From Stentor coeruleus (taxonomy: Eukaryota; Ciliophora; Heterotrichea; Heterotrichida; Stentoridae), in contig MPUH01000178.1 in the NCBI GenBank assembly GCA_001970955.1, positions 1 to 64,000 on the forward strand: a stretch of DNA of 64,000 nt, given 5' to 3'. The notes under the pieces were generated by a model. The model was not told where the DNA came from. It saw nothing but the letters and a program-made list of their open reading frames with translations, and ran no database searches. The translations under genes and the position numbers were made by a program. Of this stretch, positions 52,806-64,000 are shown one piece after another; the stretch's first letter is position 1; the number at the start of each line of letters is the position of its first letter.

Positions 52806-54860
52806 TTATACTGGTGTTTCCCAGTTTGTAGTCTCCCACTTAGGGAAAACTCGTTTGTACAGGGGCATACATATAATATCTCCATGTTTAATAAAATCAT
52901 TAAACACACATTTCATATTCCCATGTGTGCCTAATGATTCTGTTATATGTCCCCTAAGCCCACTTCTAGTAAACAGTTCTATAGGTTTGAAATATCTAAC
53001 ATCTTTAGGATCAATAAACATATACCTTATAACTGCTTTTCGTTTATGAATCTAAATAATCATTACCTTCAATGGATATCCTGTTAAAAGAATTCTTTTT
53101 ATTATAGGCTTCCTTGGATCAAATGAATGTAATCCTCCTACTGCTACTAAAGTACCCCCTTCCATTGTTTCTTTATACATAAGGGCATTGCATGGACCAA
53201 AACATACAGGCGCAAATATACTACAGATTATATTTCCTTCATCTTTGAATTCTTTTAAATATTTACTTTTATCACCAGTTGTATCTTCAGAGAAAATTGG
53301 TTTACAGTTTAGTCTTCTGAAACCATAATGTAATAGTACTTGATCTTTAGATTTTACCTTTTCTGTAGTATTTCCCCATCTTTCAAGTCTGAAATTCAGC
53401 ACTGTGAGCTTTCTCTCATGAGGAAGAAGCGTTGAAACTATAACCGGATAATTCTGATTCAATAAATGATTTGGGAAATTAGCTATTGTTATTGTCACTA
53501 AACCCCCTAAACAGCTCTGGTTAGATTTTTCAGCAATTTCATATGAGTGTTTTTTTATTATATGGTTTGGTTCCTTAAACTCATATATTTTGCTATAAGA
53601 TATGGGTAAATTTTCATATGGGTCCCATTCAGAAGTTCTAAAACTAGCAAGGCCTCTATATTTCTGAAACCTATCTTTAGCTAATTGATCATGAGGAGTA
53701 TTCACTTCATCAGGGAAATCAAAATCTTCAGCCTTTCGGTCTTCAAATTCAAAAACTTGTTTTTCTTCATCTGACATTTCTAAGTGGCCTTCATCTTCTT
53801 CATCATCAATATCATTAGGTGGATGATCAGTTTTAACTTCGAGCTTTGAAAATGCGGCACTTAGTTCGAAATCAGTTGGCCAAGTTTGTTCAGCAGCAAA
53901 AGCTCCAGGGTCCTTTTCAGCCTCAATATTCTCCCTTTCTTCCGTAGGTAAAAACTCCCCATTCGCAGTCCTCAGCAACGCAATCTGAAAATCCCCAATC
54001 CCCGTGATATGCACCAACTGATTCGCATTAACCACCCCACTTCCTTTCAAAAACCCAGTAAATTGCGTCATACCATCGACAACTCCAACCGAATGCGCCC
54101 AAAAATATCCTCTAATCGCCCTATATCCAACTTCATCACAATTCTTCAAACAAGTATTCAAATTCCTAAGCATTTGCTGAGGTTTTAAACTTGAACACAT
54201 CTTTGAACTATTCGGGAATTCACTTTCATAAAACCTTGAATATAGTTTTTTTATATCTTTTTGCTTTTTTATAGGACAAAGTTCTAAATGTTGCATAACA
54301 CCAATAGCTTCAGGGAATCCTTGTGTTTTTAAAGCTGTTAAATATGTATAAGCATTTTCATCAAAACAGTTGATTGAAGTTGGGTCAAGTTTTGCTCTAG
54401 AATAATCAGCATTTCTGCTACTGAAAACCATTAAAAAGCAGTCGACGATTTTCCCCCAATCAAGTACTGCAAGTTCATCACGAGGAATTATAACGAATTG
54501 TACTTGACATCCTTCTGAATCAGGAAGTGTGAGGATTTCTCCAGGCTCGCAGTTGTTGATGAGGATATTTTTTAACTCTTCACAGTCACATTCTTGATTC
54601 ATTGCTAAAAGACCTACAATGTATGGGTGTTTTGGTTTTGAACTGTCTAAACAACGATTTTTACGAGTTATTTGTTCTCTTTGGTACTTTCGCTTTTGGG
54701 CTGATGCATTCTTGCGAGACTCTTTTGTACTTGCAGCCCATTCTGTAGGAGTTGGAGCTAGAGGGATAGTCCGACCGGACTTATCTTTTTTCTTACTCTT
54801 GCCCTTGAATGGTTTGTTTTGCTGCTTTAGGTGAGATCTATGCCTGTTCGCATCAGCCAT
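52806..54860 (-). CDS. TSR1: Ribosome biogenesis protein TSR1 (Bms1/Tsr1 family)
   Basis: Two exons joined by a 15-nt intron at 53052-53066, which links GYPLK to IHKRKAVIRYMF, a highly conserved stretch of TSR1. About 679 residues from ATG 54860 (MADANRHRSHLKQQNKPFKG), the usual TSR1 start; the frame is open 18 codons further to an ATG at 54914. The C-terminal module is diagnostic: ELFTRSGLRGHITESLGTHG, MKCVFNDF and LYKRVFPKW. An acidic segment lies mid-protein. TSR1 is a GTPase-like but enzymatically inactive factor that sits on pre-40S subunits and blocks premature translation-factor binding. Nucleolar/cytoplasmic; housekeeping. Confidence 0.96.
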
Positions 54861-55378
54861 TTTATTTTGGATTAGAATTAGGTTATTAGATTTAGTTAAG
54901 AAATTATGTGACATTTTTTTATATTATTTTTAGTAAATGCTTAAGGGATAAGACTGATGAGAGATTTTCATTCTTGGATAATACTGAATTCAGAGGATGC
55001 TTGTTAAAATATTTAACAAATATGGGAAATTAAAGATTTTTATAGGAAAATTATGAAGAATATTGTGTATTTGGGTTAAAAGAAGTAGTCATTTTTTTTT
55101 AACCTGAAAATTATTATTTCAGACTTTTACTCTCTGTGCAAATTTTTATTATATTCGATAGTTTTAAGAATACTCAGAAAAATTAATATTAGATGTTATA
55201 TATTTTAGTAGTTTTTATGTGGTTTTGTATCAAATTTTGCTGATTAAACTTAATTTGAGATGAATTCCAACTTCTTCTAAGAAATTTATTTTATAAGTTC
55301 TATTTTACAAATAATTTTAGTTGACTAATAATACTTATGCAAAACCAATAATCTAGTTAAATCCTAATCTAATAATAA
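54861..55378. other. Spacer
   Basis: 518 bp between the TSR1 start and the end of the large membrane-protein gene; AT-rich with a T-run near 55093; no gene seen. Confidence 0.6.
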
Positions 55379-58300
55379 CTATTTAGAAATCCACTGATTA
55401 GTAGAAATTTCTAATTTTCTGTCTCTACTCATCGCGTTTTGAAATAGACTCTTGATGAATAACAAAATATTAACAAAAAAGTTCCCACAAATTATCACAA
55501 CCAAAATCCAAAATCCCACATAATTAGCTTCAAAATTATAAAACGCCAAACTTAATAAATAAATCAAAGTGCCAATAAAATACTCAACTGTCTTATAATT
55601 GATTTTCCTCTTATCACGTTTAATAGTATTATTTACCCAAAAAATGCATAAAAAAGCACAAATCAAAAGCGACATTATCATCTTTAAATTCAAATAATTT
55701 TGTGGTATAAAAACAAAAATCATGCAATAAAAAACTTGTGCGCTTATATCAAAATTAAAGTGATTGTCAAAGTTACTATAAGCTTTGAAAATAAAAGGAT
55801 AAAAAAACAAAACAAACAAAAAATAAACTATAAAAAGCACTAAAGCAGTAATGAATATAATAATATGAGCAGGGGAAAAGCATTTAAGTTTATCATTTTG
55901 AAGCACATAAAAACCTTTATTATCAATATACTCACAGTTCATAAAACTAAGCAATCCAATTACCATTTCAATAAAAGCTCCACTTGATAAGACAACAACT
56001 ATACCATTTACAAATTTAACGATTGTGTTATTGAATAAACGTTTTTTTATTAACAGCAAACAAGTTAATGAACATAGAATAAAAACAATGCAAAAGGAAA
56101 AATGAACAACTAAAGAAATTATCCAATTGTAATTAATAAAAAGTGGAATAACACAAAATGATGCTTTTGAATTAAGCCAGTTCAACTGATCAGTTAATGC
56201 TAAACTTGCTATAGCGTAAGTGTCAAAAAAATTCCCTAAAAGTATTCCATTTAATACTAAAATGCACTTGTCTATTATTTCAGGATATTTTTCCCCCCTT
56301 TTTTCTTTCAATTTTCTTAACATTTCATATAGATTAATATCATTAGAACTAAATTCAGAATTGAAAATATTATATGGGATAAAAAACTCTACAAGATTTT
56401 CAATCTTTAAAACCATTATTAATAACTTTTCTACTATTGCTTTTTTGATGGTTGACACAATATCTTGTTTTTCTTTTAATAAAGTATTCAGAACATTTTT
56501 ACAAGATGCTTCAGAATTGTTACTGTGCAAGCTTTTAGCTAAAAAATTAATAGTTTTTTGAATAAATAAATCATCAAATTGTATTGGAAACATATGAAAA
56601 TAATTTAAATGGTCAGTTTCAAAAGAAGATTCATCCAAACATCCAAACTTTTCTTTTACTATTCTTAAAAAAAAATCTTCAGAGATTAATTCACTTGTTT
56701 TATCACAAAATATTTCTTTAAGCATATCTTTAGAGATAGAATCAATAAAAATATTATGGTAATTATTGTTAGTATAAGATCTTTCAGTTTCAGACCTTTG
56801 TACAAACTTAACATTATTTTCTAGATATTGATCATCATTAATTACTTGAACTCTAGAAGTATCGAATAAGCGAGTATTATCTTTAAAGGTTTTTTTATTT
56901 AAATCTTGATCATAAAGTATAGGAGGAGAATGAATATTAAGAGGAACAATTTTATTCAAATTTTTGTTGTTATTTAATAATAAAAAATTTAATACAGCTG
57001 AATCGTGTGAACTGTTTTCGTCTAGTTTTATTTTATGATCTTGATTTGCACATTTTGAGCATAGCATTGGCCGATCAGACAATAAAATGCTTTCGATATC
57101 TAAAATATAAAAATAATTAATTGCTGCTTCTGCTATGATCTTTGATTTATTTTTATCGTATTTTTTTTCTCTAGCAGCACATATCATTTGCCACATATTC
57201 AAATCCATAAAATAATTGTATTTATAACTGAGTAAAACACTACTTAAAGTAAAAAAGCACACAATTATTATAATTGCACAATACCATATAGCATTTTCCG
57301 TATAATCTCTCATAATAATTTCAGGAACAATAAAACTTAGATATGGCATATAAAAACTTATCCATAAAAAAAAGTTATAAAATTCAATTGCAAGTTCTCC
57401 ATGATTCCAAACACGGTATTTAAGCTCAATGCCTATTATCCCAAACATCATTTCTAAAATGAGAATAATTATTGAGTATATAAAAAAAACAGGTGATGCA
57501 AGTAAGAATATTAAGCTCAGGATGATTTTAATCAATATTAACACAAAAAGAATCTTTTGGGATTTTTTGTAGTTTTTTAATTGGCCTTTATGCCTAGTAG
57601 ATATTATTTCTTTTAAGATGATGATTCTTTTTAATGATGGATAGTCGTGATTTTTTTCTTTTTCGAAGAAATTAACATTTTCAAGAAAGCAAGTTGTTAG
57701 AAGGCAGCTTAGAATTAAAATGTTTGAAGTGACGTATGACCAAAAATATTGTTGAGAATTGTCATTTAAGTGTAATTTGATGCTTGTTAGTGAAAAACTT
57801 GTAATAAAAGCTACTTTCCACAATGCTGATAAAAGCATTGCAAACCAATCTCTACAAAATAATGCCTCGCTCGGACAATCCACTATATTCCTATAAAGTT
57901 TTAAATAAGCCAATATCAATACCCCAAGCAATATAAAACCTAATACAATACCTAAAACAGCATAAACACTAATGCTTCCAACTTCTGAAAATGGTACCGA
58001 CACTGCAGCAGGTACAACAAAAAAGCTCAAAAATATCGCATTTTTAATTTCTCGGTCAATTATTTTCGATATCCTAAATAGAAAATCCACTGCTATAAAA
58101 TAAACTCCAATAAAAATCGTCATATAAACAAGAAAGTCTGCACAAGTAGTCATTTTTTCCTCATAAAACCGACTTGCAGTTTTCATAGCTATATTGAAAA
58201 TTAATACCCAAAGAATAAGTAAAAGACTTGTTTTTTTATAATAGTTCATATCGAAGTTGACCCATGTACAAGATAAACTTAAAAATAATGGAATAAGAGT

Positions 58301-58951
58301 TGAAACCAATAAAGAAAGAAATTGAGCCTCTGAATTTCCATTTATATAAGCTGATAGCATAAGGACTATAATAATACAGCTTATTATTGAAGCAATTATT
58401 TTACTTATAGTATTGATTATAATGATTAGGTTGAGAAACAGTAATAAAGTGATTAATAAGATACTTAGTAGGGATAGAATGATTAAATAATCATTAGAAT
58501 TTAAAAAAACAAGTGAACCATAGAGAATAAGCATAAAACAGTAGTAAAATAGGTAAAAGAATGATTTACGGCCTTTCATAACTGCAGCACTTCTGATTAG
58601 AGCTAAGATGTAAACTATCGGGATCAATGCTAATTCATATGTGCTTTGATTAATTGTAAAAAGAATGACAAAAGTTATAAATAATATGCTTACGATACTA
58701 AGACCTATATATCTTACTTGCATATCTCTTAAATTCCTGCCTAAGATTCCAAATCCTAAATCTTTAGCTTTTATAGTAGCCCATTTTATTCCAAGCCAGA
58801 CTAATACAAGGCAATAGGCATAAAACACATGAAATATGATACTTTTAGATTCAATGCTCGAGTAATAAAAGTAAATAATAAGTGAAAAAGCACAGCTACA
58901 TAAAAGAAGTATGATATCAAACAAGGTTTCGCATTTGTCAAAATTATCCAT
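55379..58951 (-). CDS. Very large multi-pass membrane protein, 1190 aa
   Basis: Intact ORF from ATG 58951 (MDNFDKCETLFDIILLLCSC). The N-terminal half is a series of about 15 hydrophobic helices with short loops (for example LSIVSILFITFVILFTINQ, LALIPIVYILALI). A cytosolic-type segment follows at about 600-890, with CSKC, many Asn/Asp and a helical part. A last group of six helices fills about 930-1170. There is no signal peptide, channel pore signature or transporter motif that I recognise. The layout resembles large uncharacterised membrane proteins common in ciliates. Function unknown. Confidence 0.75.
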   Translation of the reverse strand: MDNFDKCETLFDIILLLCSCAFSLIIYFYYSSIESKSIIFHVFYAYCLVLVWLGIKWATIKAKDLGFGILGRNLRDMQVRYIGLSIVSILFITFVILFTINQSTYELALIPIVYILALIRSAAVMKGRKSFFYLFYYCFMLILYGSLVFLNSNDYLIILSLLSILLITLLLFLNLIIIINTISKIIASIISCIIIVLMLSAYINGNSEAQFLSLLVSTLIPLFLSLSCTWVNFDMNYYKKTSLLLILWVLIFNIAMKTASRFYEEKMTTCADFLVYMTIFIGVYFIAVDFLFRISKIIDREIKNAIFLSFFVVPAAVSVPFSEVGSISVYAVLGIVLGFILLGVLILAYLKLYRNIVDCPSEALFCRDWFAMLLSALWKVAFITSFSLTSIKLHLNDNSQQYFWSYVTSNILILSCLLTTCFLENVNFFEKEKNHDYPSLKRIIILKEIISTRHKGQLKNYKKSQKILFVLILIKIILSLIFLLASPVFFIYSIIILILEMMFGIIGIELKYRVWNHGELAIEFYNFFLWISFYMPYLSFIVPEIIMRDYTENAIWYCAIIIIVCFFTLSSVLLSYKYNYFMDLNMWQMICAAREKKYDKNKSKIIAEAAINYFYILDIESILLSDRPMLCSKCANQDHKIKLDENSSHDSAVLNFLLLNNNKNLNKIVPLNIHSPPILYDQDLNKKTFKDNTRLFDTSRVQVINDDQYLENNVKFVQRSETERSYTNNNYHNIFIDSISKDMLKEIFCDKTSELISEDFFLRIVKEKFGCLDESSFETDHLNYFHMFPIQFDDLFIQKTINFLAKSLHSNNSEASCKNVLNTLLKEKQDIVSTIKKAIVEKLLIMVLKIENLVEFFIPYNIFNSEFSSNDINLYEMLRKLKEKRGEKYPEIIDKCILVLNGILLGNFFDTYAIASLALTDQLNWLNSKASFCVIPLFINYNWIISLVVHFSFCIVFILCSLTCLLLIKKRLFNNTIVKFVNGIVVVLSSGAFIEMVIGLLSFMNCEYIDNKGFYVLQNDKLKCFSPAHIIIFITALVLFIVYFLFVLFFYPFIFKAYSNFDNHFNFDISAQVFYCMIFVFIPQNYLNLKMIMSLLICAFLCIFWVNNTIKRDKRKINYKTVEYFIGTLIYLLSLAFYNFEANYVGFWILVVIICGNFFVNILLFIKSLFQNAMSRDRKLEISTNQWISK

Positions 58952-59248
58952 ATTTTATATACCTATTTCCACAAAATATCAACTTTTAAAGAATTTTAAA
59001 ATTTTATCAGAAAACTAACCTTCTATCATTTAAAATATAATGCTTTTTAAGAAATTCATAATGAATTTTTTAATAATTTTAAGTCGTTGATATTAATTCC
59101 CAATTTCATATACATAAAAAAAAACCAAGTATTCCAAAAATTTTACTTGAATAAATAAAGAATTCTGTAAAAATTTCATCTCACAGTACTCTGTATTTAA
59201 TTATATTCCTATAAAAATCATAATAAATTATCGAAACTAACTTTAAAA

Positions 59249-62200
59249 TTATTCAGAATTTTCTAAAACTCGCATAACAGTAAAGTCTTGGCTATTATAT
59301 CTTGAATGACTATATCTTATCTCACAGTCTTCATGCTGAGTATTCAACCCCACATCTTTAAAAATGTTATCAAAATGCAGTCTTAAGCGAGTAACACTTT
59401 TTATAGACTTTTTTAATTTCTCGGATTTTCTGTTTAAATTTATGCTTTCTACTCTTCTCATGAAAAAACAAACTACTCCTAAAAGTCCTATAAAAATACC
59501 GAAAAGAACCCCAAATAACGAAAAAATACTCCGTTCTTTTTTTATTTCTGTAAACAAACCAAGAGAATATTTTTTTAAGACGATTTTTATAGCAAGTTGA
59601 TCAAATAAAAACAAATCTTCAACACTTTTTTCACTACCTTTAACAGGAATTGATAATTCTTGAACGTGATACCCTGTTTGAATATAAGATTCTGATTCTA
59701 TAGATGATAAATATATTGATGGAATAACAAGATATGTAAAAATATTAGGTAAAGAGCCTAAGAAAATACTATTTTTGTTAGGAAATATTTCAGAATAAAC
59801 TGTGCTATAATAGTTTGGTATTGAAGATTCTGAAGTTAAGTTTAAAGTGATTCCTGCACCATAAGAAAATTCTCCTTGTAAAAGTAAGTTTATTATTGAA
59901 CTGCTTTCAACTTCACATCCTTGGCAGGAAATTTTAACTAAGCAAAATCGATTGTTTTCAAGTTTACATTTAATCACAACTTTTTGCCTTTTAAGATTGT
60001 TATAATTTAGTATAATATTAGGTGCACAATTAGAAAAATTAGATTCTTTAGAAAAAGTGGTAATTGTAAAATTAGGAGATACACAAATATCAGCATAGTT
60101 TTTAACACCAACAATAATTTCAAAATTTGCTGAGAATTTTTCGATCATAGTACTAAAAAGAATCAATGGCATTAATGATTGCTCCAAATTCTTGTTTTCT
60201 AAAAAAAATTTACACAGGACATTAATGCAAATACATGCAAAACTAATATAAAATATAGCTGTAAAAATACCCCCTATTGAATTTTTATGTACATATAATT
60301 TGTCATCTTCTTTATAATTATGACATTCTGGATATAAATCCCATCCTGCGATATATTTTTTCACTTTCGGGCTTAATAAGAAAATAAAAATAATTATAAA
60401 CACTAGTATAATGCCAGAATGATTTATAATTACTTCAATTTTTTTAGGGGACCCTATTTCATTAATTACAATTTTAGGGTTATTTTCTTCTTTTGTTTTA
60501 GCTGAAATTATTTCAGGTAAAGGACTTCCAGCATAACAATAATAACCTTTAAGGCATAATTTACACATACTACTCCCTTCTTTATCATTAAATGTTCCTT
60601 CAGGGCAAGGATAGCATTGTCTTGATGATGAAGCTCCTGGAATAGGATTAAAATGACCTTTTTTGCATGGGATACAAAAATTTTCATTGGAATAGTAGCC
60701 AACAGGACATATTTTGCATCCAAAATTATATGGGATAAACCCTGTGCTACAATCAAAAGATAAATTTGCATTTTGGAAAATTTGCCTCAAATCAAAACGG
60801 GCAAATTTTGCGCGAGGGAGTGAGTGAAAAACCTTGAAATATGAGGTGTAATAGCTCCCTGAAAAATAGTATATAGAGTGATTATAAAATGTATACATAG
60901 AATTGCATATATAATCAGAAAATCTACCTGCAATCTGTGAGCCTTTGTTTGAGTAAATTATATTGTTCATTAGATTTCCTGAGTTTGTAGATCCTGATAT
61001 CACAAGAAACCCATTAATAAATTTCTGAGCAATAGGCCCCCAATTATCCAACCCATAAAAATTCTTTGTAAAATGTTGAGTTGCATTTGTAGTCTGTGAT
61101 TCTCCAAACATATACAATATATTTTTTTCTTGTTTATAGCAATAAGAGTAAGCTTTTTCTATTTTAGCATTAGTTTTTTTATAAACCCCAGTTGCTATAT
61201 CGAAAACCCATAAGTCATTACAAAAACCTAGTTCATCAACTCCTCCACCTATATAAAAATATGGATAATCTATAACTAAACATGCTCCAAATCTTTTACT
61301 AGGATGTAAATTTGATGATCCATATAATGTATACCATGATTTAGTCACAACATTATATATAAAAAAATCATTACTATATCCTTTTTCTGTAATACCTCCC
61401 CATATTACTATTATATCTCCAGTACTTGAATATGCAAAAGAATGTCTTGGTGATGGAGGGTCGTTTTTTGAAAATACTTCATCCCATTTTTCTAATGATG
61501 GATCATAAACCCAAAAATCATTTAAGAAACCAAAATTCGATAACCCTCCAAATAGATAAATTTTGTTACGGACTGTCATTAAAGCTGATCTTAGTCTTAG
61601 TGGTGGGAAAAGTTGATATTTGGATAATATTTTATAAGTAATTTTAGATTCTGGAATAATTTTATATAAAGTTAAAGTGTTGTCTAAGGTATTTTTTGAA
61701 ATTCCCCCGAAAGTATAAAAGTTGTTTTTATAGGAAGATACTCCACTGTTTTCAGGAATATTTGGGGAATTAAGATATGAAATATTAGAAATATTTGAGG
61801 TTAGGCTGATATTTAGCATATGCCCATGAGACATGAAAACTAGTAAGTTATTATCAACTAAAGTGCTTTCAATAATAAAACCTGAATCAATGATATCAGA
61901 ATTGCTTAAAGTGTTATTTATACAATTCATTCCATTAATATAGCAAATATGTATATTCATATTCCCTTTTATATCAAAATTTCCTAATATGATTTTATTA
62001 TCTTCTTGAATTTCCAAAATTATTTCTTTTTGATTATTCTTTATCCTCCCATAATTATTTATTTCAAATTTCTCATATAGTTCAGAATTAAAATCAAATC
62101 TTAATAGAAATTACATATAAGCAAATATCTCAAATGAATCAACAGTAGCAAAAATAAAGAATTCAGTTTCATTATATTCTAAATACCTTGTTTTAACCAT

Positions 62201-62630
62201 TTGAGAAAACGGAATATCATTAAATTCAATTTTATCCCATCCTGAATCGAATAAAGAAAAGCACCAGAGATCATAAAATGTTGAAATGTCAGACTTACCT
62301 CCAAAAATACAGAATTCTTGAGTTTTTTTACGAAAAAAGCCTCCTGAATTACTTCTTGGACCTATATTCAAATTTACTTGGGCTATAACTTTGAGCGTAA
62401 ATAAGACTCCAAACAGAAGTTTTGATGCTGAAAATCCATAAATCATTCAAAAAACCTCTCTTGCTTTGACCTCCAAAAAGATAAATTTTATCCCCTGAAG
62501 AATCTACAGCCAAAGATGAACTTGTTCTTGGCTCTGGCGATATACCATTTAAAGGGATATCAATACTTGAGAAAATTGTGCCACTGTGAACGCATATAAA
62601 ATTTACGTATAAAACTGCAAAGATAACCAT
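59249..62630 (-). CDS. Secreted/membrane kelch-repeat receptor-like protein with Cys-rich stalk (paralogue)
   Basis: Three exons joined by a 16-nt intron (62362-62377) and a 15-nt intron (62100-62114) give 1116 residues from ATG 62630. The signal peptide is MVIFAVLYVNFICVHS. Kelch blades follow (IYLFGGQSKRGFLND, FCIFGGKSD, FYTFGGIS, IYLFGGLSNFGFLND, VIWGGITEKGYSND, YIGGG). Then come a GCC2/GCC3-type Cys-rich module (CKICPVGYYSNE, CIPCKKGHFN, CYPCPEGTFND, CKLCLKGYYC) and membrane helices (GIILVFIIIFIFLLSP, GIFTAIFYISFACICINVL, SLFGVLFGIFIGLLGVVCFF) before a basic tail. Same architecture, length and intron style as 12219-15615, but the introns lie at different places. Probable cell-surface protein; ligand unknown. 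Confidence 0.88.
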
Positions 62631-63557
62631 AATTATTCAAACTGATTCTATGATAATTTTTATATTAAATATTAGTGTCATCCTGTTATTATTACATAAA
62701 ATTATTTATATAAGCAAAAACATATTATTCTAATTAGAATCTTGAGTTTTTGAAAGTACCTCAAAATGTATTATTACTTAGTAAAATATCATTTTCTCTA
62801 TTCTTCTTATAAAAAACCAAAAGAAGTCATTAATCTAAAAGATCTGAAAATTAACCTAATTGCTTAAAACATTTTTTTCTTTTTAAATTCTGTTACTAGT
62901 TTATGCTTTTTTATATCAGCAACTATTATTATTATTTGCTAATTTGAATATAATAATGAAATACAAAGGCTGGATAATAGTCAAGCGATAATTCCTAACT
63001 AATACTAATGAAATATTAAGTTTAGATTTATTAAAGACATTTGTACACTATCTTAAGAATTTATGATATTCAGCTCTTATAAAATTTAAAATATACATAA
63101 TGATGTAGTGATAAAGAATAAAAAAAATATTTGATTAAAATTCTGAGATAATTTCCTTCCTGAATGAAGGCATTTCTGTATAAAGTTGACTAAAAGAATT
63201 TGGTTTAAAAATTCAAAAGCTGAACTTAGATAAATCTTATTATAACATGTGAAATTTTCTTGCAAATATAAGGATTTTTGTGTTTTTTCAAAATATAAAT
63301 AAGGAATAAGTTTAAAATATTTAACTTTCTCATCAATTTATATATCATACATCTGGTATATAAATCCCAATATAAAAACCTTTATATAAATAATTATTCT
63401 AAGCCATAAACTAACTAATATATAAACCAAAAATTCAATTAAAATTTACTATTATAAATACTTAGTCAAATATAATATCTAATATTTTATAAATATCTCA
63501 AAACATATACTAATTAATCTATTATTAAATCCAATAAACAACAAATTTCAATATCCT
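62631..63557. other. Spacer
   Basis: 927 bp between the start of the kelch/membrane gene and the 3' end of the last gene; very AT-rich, no gene or repeat seen. Confidence 0.6.
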
Positions 63558-64000
63558 CTAATTCACTCCTCTTTCGCTTTGTAATATCGAAAAAGACTTC
63601 CTCCAGCTCATAGCCTTACTATTATACAAATTAAAAGGATAAAGCACTTTAAGCCACCTATTAAAATAAAATGTTTCATTAGGCCTAGTCGCATTCCATT
63701 GAAAATACGAATATCTTTCCTCAGTATCTCTAATCCTATTAACCTTAATCTTAGTTGCCATAACTAAACTTTCAATACCTTTTCTATTTCTCTCAATTTC
63801 ATTAAAATTAATATTCCTTGTTACTTCAGGTAAAAGTGCTCTTTGTGATATTTTAGCAAATATTTTCTTAACCATTTTAAGTTTCCTAGATAAAGAATTT
63901 GTAGCAAATTGTAAAGCTGTGATTATAAAAATAAATACTATAATCGCAATAACAGCAACTATTATAAAAATCATAGTATAAGCTTCAACATAAGATAGAC
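63558..64000 (-). CDS. 3' end of a membrane protein gene (partial)
   Basis: The minus-strand frame is open from the right edge to the stop at 63558, so the gene starts beyond the window; the ATG at 63974 is probably internal. The visible part is a long membrane helix (AYTMIFIIVAVIAIIVFIF), a basic stop-transfer segment (SLSRKLKMVKKIFAK) and a cytosolic tail of about 110 residues with YFQWNATRPNETFYFNRWL. This looks like the last helix and tail of a type I or multi-pass surface protein. The family is not recognised. Confidence 0.65.
   Translation of the reverse strand, partial: LSYVEAYTMIFIIVAVIAIIVFIFIITALQFATNSLSRKLKMVKKIFAKISQRALLPEVTRNINFNEIERNRKGIESLVMATKIKVNRIRDTEERYSYFQWNATRPNETFYFNRWLKVLYPFNLYNSKAMSWRKSFSILQSERGVN

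Noticed and set aside
1-64000. Reassigned stop codons (TAA/TAG as Gln or TGA as Trp) for the whole nuclear genome
   Set aside because: Large genes (SET protein, PKG, TSR1, ABCC, FAM135) are free of internal stops and end at single ordinary stops; exceptions are isolated relics.
1-64000. CRISPR arrays, telomere repeats, transposons or virus-like elements
   Set aside because: No regularly spaced repeats, telomeric repeats, transposase, reverse transcriptase, integrase or capsid-like frames were seen.

Overview
The window looks like macronuclear DNA of a heterotrich ciliate, most likely Stentor. It is very AT-rich. The standard genetic code fits, because genes end at single TAA, TAG or TGA codons and glutamine is CAA/CAG. 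Ten introns of only 15 or 16 nt interrupt seven genes, each starting GTA, ending AG and carrying an A six bases from the 3' end. The gene set is typical of a large free-living protist: cyclic-nucleotide signalling, ciliary coiled-coil proteins, kelch/membrane receptors and chromatin factors.

Left part (1-12 kb): the wreck of a DYRK-type kinase and a second broken coiled-coil frame lie at the edge. They are followed by a two-RRM RNA-binding protein, a perfect 64-bp tandem duplication, a coiled-coil gene, complex I subunit NDUFS6, a damaged kelch gene ending 15 nt upstream of it, a full ABCC transporter spoiled only by an assembly junction, and a hypothetical gene. Between the last two is a short stretch that reads as a membrane protein only if TGA is Trp, possibly a mitochondrial insertion.

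Middle (12-36 kb): a secretory kelch/Cys-rich/multi-TM protein, a TPR-like protein, an SNF1/AMPK-like kinase with an intron and a frame break, an RBR-type zinc protein, a CEP112-like DUF4485 protein, a large ATXR3/SDG2-like SET methyltransferase, two divergent coiled-coil proteins and several orphans. A gene-poor stretch (about 32.1-36.1 kb) holds one orphan ORF.

Right part (36-64 kb): a RING protein, a second sparse stretch with two N-junctions, an ankyrin protein, a ZNF598/Hel2-like ribosome-collision ligase convergent with a FAM135/DUF676 esterase, and a PKG-like kinase with four cyclic-nucleotide domains convergent with a kinase-less cNMP-binding protein. Then come an orphan tandem gene pair with one member broken, the ribosome biogenesis factor TSR1, a giant multi-TM protein, a paralogue of the kelch/multi-TM protein, and the 3' end of another membrane protein.

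Genes are densely packed on both strands; some are separated by only 15-50 bp. Flanking DNA shows a strand asymmetry tied to transcription: C over G before starts and G over C after stops, read on the coding strand. Several reported reading frames began at non-ATG codons; starts were moved to the first plausible ATG or joined through the tiny introns. A 15-nt intron without an in-frame stop would be invisible as an ORF break, so a few proteins may still contain hidden introns.
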